From: Pseudoxanthomonas sp. 3HH-4
GTDB lineage: Bacteria > Pseudomonadota > Gammaproteobacteria > Xanthomonadales > Xanthomonadaceae
DNA: 64,000 nt
Assembly (NCBI RefSeq): GCF_006716465.1
Contig: NZ_VFPB01000003.1
Location: forward strand, 62,001-126,000
Reading direction: 5' to 3'
The position numbers were made by a program, and so were the translations under genes. The first letter of the stretch is position 1. Every line of letters starts with the position of its first letter. Shown one piece after another: positions 54,205-64,000 of the stretch. The notes under the pieces are model-generated. The model searched no databases, had not been told where the DNA came from, and was given only the letters and a program-made list of their open reading frames with translations.

Positions 54205-54668
54205 ACCAGCGGACGTCCTCGCTTGGCGCGAAAGTAGTTGGTCAGGCGGCGACCGGCTTCGTCGCCCAGCACGCCACCGACAACCTCGACGCGATGGTTG
54301 TGGCGCGGATCCGCGACCAGATCGAACACGCTGCCGCATGCGCCGGTCTTGGGATCGGAAGCGCCAAAGACCAGCCGCGCGACCCGCGCATGCACCAGCG
54401 CCATCGCGCACATGGCGCAGGGCTCGAGCGTGACGTACAGCGTGCAGCCGACCAGCCGGTGATTGCCCAGCGCCCCGCCTGCCTGCCGCATAGCCACGAT
54501 TTCGGCGTGCGCGCTGGGATCATGGTCGGCGATGTTGCGGTTCCAGCCTTCGCCCAGTACCTGTCCATCGGCGCCGATGAGCACGGCGCCGACCGGGATC
54601 TCGTCGAATTCGCGCTCGGCGCGGTCGGCCAGCGCGAAGGCGTGGCGCATCCAGTATTCGTCATCCAC
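54201..54668 (-). CDS. tadA: tRNA-specific adenosine-34 deaminase
   Basis: Converts wobble A34 to inosine in tRNA-Arg. 155 residues; zinc ligands in SAHAEIVAM (His, catalytic Glu) and PCAMCAMALVHARV. FGASDPKTGACGS, then NHRVEVVGGVLGDEA match TadA. Convergent with the DUF2721 gene. Confidence 0.93.
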   Translation of the reverse strand: MDDEYWMRHAFALADRAEREFDEIPVGAVLIGADGQVLGEGWNRNIADHDPSAHAEIVAMRQAGGALGNHRLVGCTLYVTLEPCAMCAMALVHARVARLVFGASDPKTGACGSVFDLVADPRHNHRVEVVGGVLGDEAGRRLTNYFRAKRGRPLV

Positions 54669-54892
54669 GTCTTCGCGTCCTGATCGCCCGTCCCATGCCA
54701 GCTCAGGGATTGTCGCCTGCAGCTCCCTCGACGCACAACGGTGAGGTGCACGGGAACATGGCGCTCGTCACAGCGATTGAGACGACATTGAATAGAATCG
54801 TCGTGGGGACTCCGCCGATACCACCGACTCGCCTTTTCAAGTGGAGGGCTAGCGCGTGCCCCATTCCATCAATCGATCACAAGGATGCGCAA

Positions 54893-55759
54893 ATGTTCAA
54901 CAAGTTCATTGCAGTGCTCGCCCTGGCCACCTTCGGCGCCCCCGCCCTCGCGCAGGAGGGGGGTACGACCACGTGCTCCACCATCATCACATCCCTGCCA
55001 TACACGATCACCGCGCCCGGCAACTACTGTCTGCGCAATGATGCTGTCATCCAGAGCCACTACGGCGTCCACATCGCCTCCAGTGACGTGGTACTCAACT
55101 GTCGGGGCCGTAGCATCCAGGCAGAGACGCTGTCGGCCGGCTCGGACGGTATCGCTGGCATGCCCGGACTGGAGAACGTGACCGTGCAGAATTGCGTGGT
55201 AAGGAACTTCGACCGTGGGATCACCGCGGGTTACGAGGGTCGCAATACCCAAGTCCTCAACAATCGCGTCGAGAACGTGCTGTCCAACGGCATTGCGGTC
55301 TGGGGTCACGACGCCCGCGTGGTAAACAACCGCGTGTCCAACATCCTCCCCGACACCGCCTACCAGGTTGTCGGGATCAGCCTGTTTCCCTTTTCGCCCG
55401 AAGTTTCAGCCACCGGCCAGGAAGCCATCAACAACACCATCGCGGGCCTGACGGCCGATTACATGCTGGTGGGCATGATGATCTCCGGCTCGACCAACCC
55501 TCGCCTGGTCAACAATCATGTCCTTGATCTGCGTCGCCGCACGGACACGAACGCCATCGGAATCTGGTTCACCGGCTGGGCGCAGGGCGCGTCCACCACG
55601 GGCGGCCAGTTGATCAACAATGCATTGATGATGCGCGAGCCCGGGGTCTCGGGACTCTCGGGCCAACCCGCACTTTGCAAGGGAAACACCTCGGTAGGCA
55701 TCGCCGTGTCGGGCTTCGAGTCCTGCCTGGTGCGCGCAGACAACACCACCATCCAGTGA
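54893..55759 (+). CDS. Secreted right-handed beta-helix protein
   Basis: Protein of 288 residues. A signal peptide (MFNKFIAVLALATFGAPALA) is followed by parallel beta-helix coils of about 22 residues, with Asn ladders: VVLNCRGRSIQ, VTVQNCVVRNFDRGITAGY, TQVLNNRVENVLSNGIAVWG, ARVVNNRVSNIL. Cysteines are few. The fold occurs in pectate lyase-like and polysaccharide-binding proteins, but no catalytic set is obvious. AAGGA lies upstream of the ATG. It stands between tadA and guaA; the 224-base region before it has no gene. Confidence 0.72.
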   Translation: MFNKFIAVLALATFGAPALAQEGGTTTCSTIITSLPYTITAPGNYCLRNDAVIQSHYGVHIASSDVVLNCRGRSIQAETLSAGSDGIAGMPGLENVTVQNCVVRNFDRGITAGYEGRNTQVLNNRVENVLSNGIAVWGHDARVVNNRVSNILPDTAYQVVGISLFPFSPEVSATGQEAINNTIAGLTADYMLVGMMISGSTNPRLVNNHVLDLRRRTDTNAIGIWFTGWAQGASTTGGQLINNALMMREPGVSGLSGQPALCKGNTSVGIAVSGFESCLVRADNTTIQ

Positions 55760-55768
55760 CGCGTCAGA

Positions 55769-55790
55769 CCGCCGGAAGAGATTCCGGCGG
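55769..55790 (+). terminator. Terminator after the beta-helix gene
   Basis: Nine-base-pair stem CCGCCGGAA/TTCCGGCGG, loop GAGA, followed by ATTTCC, 10 bases after the stop. Confidence 0.65.
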
Positions 55791-55800
55791 ATTTCCTCGC

Positions 55801-55823
55801 GGCGGCGGCCATGCGCCGCCGCC
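55801..55823 (-). terminator. Hairpin downstream of guaA
   Basis: Nine-base-pair GC stem GGCGGCGGC/GCCGCCGCC with a five-base loop, just before the guaA stop on the minus strand; likely stops guaBA transcripts. Confidence 0.45.
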
Positions 55824-55828
55824 ATCCA

Positions 55829-57394
<1,566 letters not shown>

Positions 57395-57416
57395 GGTGTC
57401 CTGCGGCTATAAACGA

Positions 57417-57444
57417 AGAAGGGAAACGCTGGCGTCTCCCTTCT
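57417..57444 (-). terminator. Intercistronic hairpin between guaB and guaA
   Basis: Stem AGAAGGGA/TCCCTTCT continued by ACGC/GCGT around a two-base loop, with a small bulge. It lies 11 bases after the guaB stop. It could be a partial attenuator or an mRNA-stabilising stem. Confidence 0.4.
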
Positions 57445-57454
57445 CTGGCAACGA

Positions 57455-59104
<1,650 letters not shown>

Positions 59105-59962
59105 TCAGGCGCGTGCTTCAGCCGCTTCCAGCGTGTTCTGCATCAGCGTGGCCACGGTCATCGGACCCACCCCGCCCGGCACGGGCGTAATCCAGCTGGC
59201 GCGCTCGACGGCCGCCTCGAAGCCGACATCGCCCACCAGTCGGCCATCGTCCAGCCGGTTGATGCCGACATCGATCACCACGGCCCCGGGCTTGACCCAT
59301 TCGCCCGGAACAAGGCCAGGCTTGCCCGCGGCGACCACCAGGATGTCGGCATCGCCGACCCGGGCCTGCAGCACGTCGCGCGGGGTGAACTTGTGGCAGC
59401 TGGTGACGGTGCAGCCGGCGATCAGCAGTTCCAGCGCCATCGGGCGGCCGACGTGGTTGCTGACGCCGACGATGGTGGCGTTGCGGCCACGCACCGGCTG
59501 GTCGGTATACCCGAGCAGCGTCGTGATACCGCGCGGCGTGCACGGCCGCAGGCCGAACTGGCGCAGGGCCAGGTGGCCGACGTTGGCTGGATGGAACCCG
59601 TCCACGTCCTTGCGCGGGTCGATCCGTTCGATCAGGCGCGTGGCGTCCGGAATGCCCGGCAGCGGAAGCTGCACCAGGATGCCGTGGATCTTCGGATCCG
59701 CATTCAGCTGGTCGATCAGGCCCAGCAGCTGCGCCTCGGAGGTACCTTCCGGCATGTCGTAGTCGTAGGCGGCGATGCCTACCTTTTCCGCCGCGCGGCG
59801 CTTGTTGCGCACGTAAACGGTGGAAGCGGGATCTCCGCCCACCAGCACCACGGCCAGGCCGGGGCGCGCCTGGCCCGCGGCCACCCGCGCGTCCACCCGG
59901 ACCTTCAGTTGGTCGAGCAGGTTTTCGGCGATGCGGCGGCCGTCCAGAATTCGGGCAGTCAT
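59105..59962 (-). CDS. folD: Bifunctional methylenetetrahydrofolate dehydrogenase/cyclohydrolase
   Basis: One-carbon metabolism, 285 residues. [14 protein letters not shown] with the catalytic lysine, [20 protein letters not shown] and the NADP loop [16 protein letters not shown], ending in [19 protein letters not shown] 59962 gives [15 protein letters not shown]; an upstream ATG 59992 is less likely. Confidence 0.96.
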   Translation of the reverse strand: MTARILDGRRIAENLLDQLKVRVDARVAAGQARPGLAVVLVGGDPASTVYVRNKRRAAEKVGIAAYDYDMPEGTSEAQLLGLIDQLNADPKIHGILVQLPLPGIPDATRLIERIDPRKDVDGFHPANVGHLALRQFGLRPCTPRGITTLLGYTDQPVRGRNATIVGVSNHVGRPMALELLIAGCTVTSCHKFTPRDVLQARVGDADILVVAAGKPGLVPGEWVKPGAVVIDVGINRLDDGRLVGDVGFEAAVERASWITPVPGGVGPMTVATLMQNTLEAAEARA

Positions 59963-60098
59963 GGGGAGGTGCGATGTAGAGTCGGTGCACATTGTCCCCG
60001 ATTCCATCCCCATGTTGTAGGAGCTCCCCATGGGCGCGATGCTGTTCCCCTTCGCCTCAAAGGCATCGCGCCCAAGGGGCACCCTATGGAACAAGGCC

Positions 60099-60395
60099 AT
60101 GACTGACACCACCGCACTGGAAGCCGCCGCGTTCCGGCGCCTGCTCAAGCACCTCAACACCGACCGCACCGATGTGCAGAACATCGACCTGATGATCCTG
60201 GCTGGCTTCTGCCGCAACTGCCTCGCGGACTGGTACCGCGAAGCGGCCGCAGAGTCGGGCATCGAGATGGACAAGGAAGAGGCGCGCGAGCGGGTCTACG
60301 GCATGCCGTTCGCCGACTGGAAGGCGCGACACCAGGCGGAGGCGACGCCGGAACAGCTGGCCGCGTTCAAGGCAGCGCAGGAACGCCATGGCTGA
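60099..60395 (+). CDS. DUF1244 protein
   Basis: Protein of 98 residues, near-typical for DUF1244: [34 protein letters not shown] with a Cys-x2-Cys pair, and [13 protein letters not shown]. Structural work on the family shows a small helical dimer; function unknown. ATG 60099 is chosen because it matches family length. Overlaps the next gene by eight bases. Confidence 0.85.
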   Translation: MTDTTALEAAAFRRLLKHLNTDRTDVQNIDLMILAGFCRNCLADWYREAAAESGIEMDKEEARERVYGMPFADWKARHQAEATPEQLAAFKAAQERHG

Positions 60396-61182
60396 ACATC
60401 GCGTCCGTCGCATGGCCCTATGGATCGCTGCGCTCGCGATCGCCGCCTATCTCGCCTTCTGTGCCCTGCTCTATCTGCAGCAGCGCCGCCTGATCTACTA
60501 CCCAGAGTTCACCCGGGTCGCTCCGGAGCAGACGGACTTCGTCCTCGCGCGACCGGATGCGGTCCTGCGGGGCTGGGTGATCAATCCCGGCCGCAAAGAT
60601 GCCGTGCTGTACTTCGGCGGCAATGCAGAGTCTGTGCAAGCCAACCGTGACGCCTTCGCCCGTTGGCTGCCGACGCATACCGTGTACCTGGTGGCCTACC
60701 GGGGATACGGCGCAAGCGACGGCGAGCCGTCGGAGGCCGCACTGCTCGCCGATGCCTTGGCGCTGCATGACGACGTCGCCAGGCGCCACCCCGCCGGCAT
60801 GATCGCCGTCACGGGTCGCAGCCTGGGGAGCGGCATGGCGGTCCACTTGGCAGCCGAGCGCGACGTCGCCAACCTGATCCTGGTCACGCCATTCGACAGC
60901 CTGGTGGCGGTCGCCCAGTCGCATTACCCGATGTTCCCGGTCCGCCTGCTGCTGAAGGATCGCTACGATTCCGTCGCACGGCTGCCCGCATACAAAGGAA
61001 GGGTGCTGGTGCTGCGCGCCGGACAGGACGTGGTGGTGCCGTCGCCGCACACCGACCGCCTGCTGGCATCGTTCAAGGGGCCGGCGCAGGTGGTGGACTT
61101 TCCGCTCGCAGGCCATGACGACCTGTCGGCGGATCCCGCCTACTGGCCGGCGATCCGCGACTTTCTCACGCGCGCCGACTGA
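60388..61182 (+). CDS. Membrane-anchored alpha/beta hydrolase (YfhR-like)
   Basis: Protein of 264 residues with an N-terminal membrane segment (MALWIAALAIAAYLAFCALL) and a periplasmic or cytoplasmic hydrolase domain. Nucleophile Ser in VTGRSLGSGMAVHL, oxyanion region VLYFGGNAESV, Asp near AGQDVVVPS and His in PLAGHDDLS. Substrate unknown. Confidence 0.86.
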   Translation: MAEHRVRRMALWIAALAIAAYLAFCALLYLQQRRLIYYPEFTRVAPEQTDFVLARPDAVLRGWVINPGRKDAVLYFGGNAESVQANRDAFARWLPTHTVYLVAYRGYGASDGEPSEAALLADALALHDDVARRHPAGMIAVTGRSLGSGMAVHLAAERDVANLILVTPFDSLVAVAQSHYPMFPVRLLLKDRYDSVARLPAYKGRVLVLRAGQDVVVPSPHTDRLLASFKGPAQVVDFPLAGHDDLSADPAYWPAIRDFLTRAD

Positions 61183-61191
61183 TCCGGAACG

Positions 61192-63033
61192 CTATTCCTC
61201 TTCTTCCTCTCCGATGATCTCGGCGGCTTCCTCGTTCAGTGCCTTCGCCTCGCGCTTGGGCTTGGTGAACGGGGTCGGCGTGGGCTTGGTGGGTTTGGCG
61301 TTGCCGTAGAGCGCCGGGATGCCTGACCTGAGGTCGCCGCCCGCGATCTCCAGTTCGAGGCGCTCGGCATCCCGCCGACGGATTTCCAGTGCGATCGTCT
61401 CGGCATCTTCGCGCGACATGCCCACGCTCATCAACGCGGCCTGACCGAACTCCACCGCGGATTCGAACGTCTCCCGGATCTGGAAATCCACGCCTGCGGC
61501 GATCAGCGCCAGCGAGTGCTCGCGATCGAACGAGCGCACCAGCACCTGCGCCTGCGGGAACTCGTGCTTGACCAGTTCCACGATGCGGCTCGCCGCGTCC
61601 TTGTCGTCGATGCAGATCGCGATGGACTGCGCCGTCTGTGCGCCGCACGCGCGCAGCACATCCAGCCGCGTGCCGTCGCCGTAGTAGATCTTGAAGCCGA
61701 ATTCCTCCGCGCTGCGGATCATTTCGATGTCGGTATCGATGATGGTGACGTCCACGTCGCGTGCCAGCAGCGACTGGCTCATCACCTGGCCGAAGCGGCC
61801 GAAGCCGATGATCAACACGCTGCCGCTGAGGCCTTTCGCTTCCTCGATACCTTCCATCGAGGGTTGCTCCGGATGGGTGAACCGGCGCATCAACAGCACG
61901 AACAGCGGCGTCAACGCCATCGACAGCACCACGATCGCGGTGAGGTTGGCATTGACGGTGGCATCGATGACGCCGGCCGCTGCGGCGGCAGCGAACAGCA
62001 CGAAGGCGAACTCGCCGCCCTGCGCCATAAGCACCGCACGGTCGAGCGCTTCGGCATGCGAACTGCGGGTGACGCGCGCGACCATGTAGATGCAGGCGGC
62101 CTTCACCACCATCATCGCAAGCACTGCGCTGACGATGAGCGGCCAGTTGGCCGCCACCACGCCCAGGTCCAGCGCCATGCCCACGCCCAGGAAGAACAGT
62201 CCCAGCAGGATGCCGCGGAAGGGTTCGATGTCCGCCTCGATCTGGTGGCGGAACGTCGACTCGGAAAGCAGCACGCCCGCGAGGAACGCACCCATCGCCA
62301 TCGACAGGCCGCCCAGTTGCATCAGCAGCGCCGCGCCCAGCACCACCAGCAGGGCCGCCGCCGTCATCACCTCCCGCGCCCTGGCCGCGGCGAGGATGCG
62401 GAAGAACGGATTCAGCAGCCAGATGCCGGCGGCGATCAAGCCCGCCAGCGATGCCACGCCGATGCCGATCGCCATCCAGCGCGAGCCCTCCTCAGGCTGC
62501 ACCACCTGGGGAGACATGAAGGCCACCAGCACCAGCAATGGCACGATCAGCAAATCCTCGAACAGCAGGATCGACACCACCTTCTGGCCATGCGGCAACG
62601 CGACGTCGCCGCGCTCCGCCAGCAACTGCATGACCACCGCCGTCGAGGTCAGCACGAAGCCCATGCCACCGATGAACGAAACAGCCAACGGATAGCCAAA
62701 GGCCAGTCCCACGCCGGTCAGCAACACCGTACACACCGCGATCTGCAGCGTTCCCAGGCCGAAGATCTGCTTGCGCAGGCTCCACAGGTGGCTGGGCCGC
62801 ATTTCCAGGCCGATCACGAACAGGAACATCACCACGCCGAGCTCGGCAACGTGCAGGATGGACTGCGGATCGGAGAACCACTTCAGGCCGAAAGGGCCGA
62901 TCGCCAGACCGGCGGCAAGATAGCCCAACACCGATCCCAGGCCCAGGCGCCGGAAGATCGGTACGGTGACGACGGCGGCACCCAGCAGGGCGACGACACT
63001 GACCAGTTGGCTGGCACCGGATTCTGCACTCAT
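61192..63033 (-). CDS. Monovalent cation:proton antiporter, CPA2 family (Kef-type)
   Basis: Inner-membrane K+ efflux or exchange system of 613 residues: about 12-13 helices (LGYLAAGLAIGPFGL, GMGFVLTSTAVVMQLLAE, FLAGVLLSESTFRHQIEADI), then a TrkA-N domain binding nucleotide (VLIIGFGRFGQVMSQSLL) and an acidic C-terminal tail. Glutathione-binding details of KefB/C are not obvious, so ion selectivity is uncertain. Convergent with the hydrolase gene. Confidence 0.9.
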   Translation of the reverse strand: MSAESGASQLVSVVALLGAAVVTVPIFRRLGLGSVLGYLAAGLAIGPFGLKWFSDPQSILHVAELGVVMFLFVIGLEMRPSHLWSLRKQIFGLGTLQIAVCTVLLTGVGLAFGYPLAVSFIGGMGFVLTSTAVVMQLLAERGDVALPHGQKVVSILLFEDLLIVPLLVLVAFMSPQVVQPEEGSRWMAIGIGVASLAGLIAAGIWLLNPFFRILAAARAREVMTAAALLVVLGAALLMQLGGLSMAMGAFLAGVLLSESTFRHQIEADIEPFRGILLGLFFLGVGMALDLGVVAANWPLIVSAVLAMMVVKAACIYMVARVTRSSHAEALDRAVLMAQGGEFAFVLFAAAAAAGVIDATVNANLTAIVVLSMALTPLFVLLMRRFTHPEQPSMEGIEEAKGLSGSVLIIGFGRFGQVMSQSLLARDVDVTIIDTDIEMIRSAEEFGFKIYYGDGTRLDVLRACGAQTAQSIAICIDDKDAASRIVELVKHEFPQAQVLVRSFDREHSLALIAAGVDFQIRETFESAVEFGQAALMSVGMSREDAETIALEIRRRDAERLELEIAGGDLRSGIPALYGNAKPTKPTPTPFTKPKREAKALNEEAAEIIGEEEEE

Positions 63034-63064
63034 GCGGGCAGTCTACCGGATGGACGCGCCTACC

Positions 63065-63316
63065 CTAACGACGCGGCGCCTTCATCGCCAGCCATGCACC
63101 TGCTCCCACAGGTATCGCGAAGATCAACAGCTGGATGGGCAACTCTTCTTGCAGCGAGTAACCGTGCGACATGCCCGTACGCAGGTTCCAGAGCACGGCG
63201 AGCAACCAGCCCAGGCTGAATAACACCGCCGCGGCACGACGTTTGGCCGGCCTGGCCAGCCACATGGCGAAGCCCGCGATCAGCAGGCCCACGACGATGA
63301 AGATCAAGGTCCGCAC
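63065..63316 (-). CDS. Small two- or three-span membrane protein (GTG start)
   Basis: Protein of 83 residues with three hydrophobic segments (LIFIVVGLLIAGFAMWLA, AAVLFSLGWLLAVLWNL, IQLLIFAIPVGAGAWLAM). GTG 63316 has GGGGAGGG upstream. No family recognised. Confidence 0.65.
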   Translation of the reverse strand: MRTLIFIVVGLLIAGFAMWLARPAKRRAAAVLFSLGWLLAVLWNLRTGMSHGYSLQEELPIQLLIFAIPVGAGAWLAMKAPRR

Positions 63317-63398
63317 GGTGTAACCCTCCCCGGCAGGTGATTCGCGCGGGCCAGCCCCGCGCGCCAACATTACCGCAATCCATTACCAGACTTTCGAT

Positions 63399-63428
63399 CC
63401 GGGAACGGGCCGCACAGCCCGCTCCCGG
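63399..63428 (-). terminator. Hairpin after the SDR gene
   Basis: Twelve-position stem (one mismatch) CCGGGAACGGGC/GCCCGCTCCCGG, loop CGCACA, seven bases after the SDR stop on the minus strand. No T run. Confidence 0.45.
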
Positions 63429-63434
63429 CCGCCC

Positions 63435-64000
63435 TCACTTGGTGGTGTAACCACCGTTGACGAGGATGGTCTGCCCGGTGATCCACCAACCATCGCTGAC
63501 GAGGTGCCGGATGAAAGGCACCACGTCCTGGATGTCAGTCAATCCAGTCTTGCTGAAAGGCGACAGCGCTGCAGCAGTCTTGTGATACGCCACTGCATCC
63601 TCGCCCTCGGCCGGATAGAAGAACGGCGTATCCATTGGACCGGGGCCTACCGCGGTCACAGAAATGCCGCGTGCACCGAACTCCTTGGCCGCGGCACGGG
63701 TGAAGTGTTCCACCGGCGCCTTGGTGCCTGCGTACGATGCATAGAACGGCGTGAAAGCGCCGAGCAGCGAGGTCACCAGCGTGACCACCTTGCCGTTGTC
63801 GTTGACGTGCTTGCCGGCCTCCTTCAGGAAGAAAAACGCCGCCTTCGAGTTGACCGCCGCCATCTCGTCGTACTCGGCTTCCGAGATGTCGGTGATCGGC
63901 TTCTTCAGCACTTTGCCCACCGTGTTGATCGCGATGTCCGGCCGACCCACCATCGCGACCGTATCGGCGAAGAGCCGCTCGACGCCACCCGCGGTAGTCA
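63435..64000 (-). CDS. SDR family oxidoreductase, 5' end beyond the window
   Basis: C-terminal 188 residues of a short-chain dehydrogenase; the frame stays open to the window edge, so the cofactor-binding N-terminus is missing. Visible: INTVGKVLKKPITDISEAEY (NAG-like), catalytic YAGTK after VTLVTSLLGAF, and PGPMDTPFFYPAEG. The end VSDGWWITGQTILVNGGY is typical. Substrate unknown. Confidence 0.88.
   Translation of the reverse strand, partial: TTAGGVERLFADTVAMVGRPDIAINTVGKVLKKPITDISEAEYDEMAAVNSKAAFFFLKEAGKHVNDNGKVVTLVTSLLGAFTPFYASYAGTKAPVEHFTRAAAKEFGARGISVTAVGPGPMDTPFFYPAEGEDAVAYHKTAAALSPFSKTGLTDIQDVVPFIRHLVSDGWWITGQTILVNGGYTTK

Noticed and set aside
54777..54798. Promoter for the beta-helix gene (TTGAGA and TAGAAT)
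   Set aside because: The two boxes are only ten bases apart, so they cannot form one sigma-70 promoter.

Overview
The window is GC-rich chromosomal DNA from a gammaproteobacterium of the Xanthomonadaceae/Lysobacteraceae, most like Pseudoxanthomonas or a close relative. This rests on a complete xanthomonadin-type aryl-polyene cluster with a flavin halogenase, the copL-copA-copB order typical of xanthomonads, the divergent ppsR/ppsA pair, a XerCD dif-like site and GAGCTTGCTC-core REP hairpins. The genus is inference; no rRNA gene is present.

Layout. 1-2.7 kb: end of a TonB-dependent siderophore receptor, a PepSY membrane protein and a 40-residue membrane protein. 2.8-5.9 kb (minus): aldehyde dehydrogenase and an acetolactate-synthase-like enzyme, followed by a decayed saccharopine-dehydrogenase-like pseudogene. 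6.5-16.4 kb: two convergent operons for periplasmic oxidation and cleavage of a sugar or glycoside (GMC dehydrogenase, its small subunit, DUF1080 hydrolase, cytochrome c, Gfo/Idh oxidoreductase, three xylose-isomerase-like TIM barrels, an MFS permease). Each operon begins with the same palindrome, TGCAATCGATTGCA, and a LacI-family gene sits beside one copy, so the locus looks like a self-contained regulon. 16.6-21.4 kb: an accessory segment with an IS1182-like insertion sequence, a lipoprotein plus trypsin-like protease pair of atypical composition, and a dif-like recombination site. 21.4-22.4 kb: glucokinase. 22.6-29.2 kb: copper resistance (copL, copA, copB, DUF411 lipoprotein, MerR regulator, P1B ATPase).

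29.3-47.2 kb (minus): a long, tightly overlapping aryl-polyene operon running from a chain-length-factor-like protein at 47.2 kb to a ketosynthase at 30.9 kb, with two acyl carrier proteins, a fused ligase-dehydratase, ketoreductase, dehydratase, acyltransferases, glycosyltransferase, ammonia lyase, thioesterase, LolA-like carrier, MMPL exporter, halogenase and a DUF3261 lipoprotein. Its products should make, decorate and export a pigment to the outer membrane. Small secreted proteins of unknown function follow it. 47.3-47.6 kb: tRNA-Ala(GGC) and tRNA-Glu(TTC) with a promoter and a terminator.

47.7-64 kb: mostly conserved housekeeping genes: DUF1249, ppsR, ppsA, an MscS channel, orn, DUF2721, tadA, a secreted beta-helix protein, guaA, guaB, folD, DUF1244, an alpha/beta hydrolase, a Kef-type antiporter, a small membrane protein and the end of an SDR gene. 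REP-like hairpins lie between several of these.
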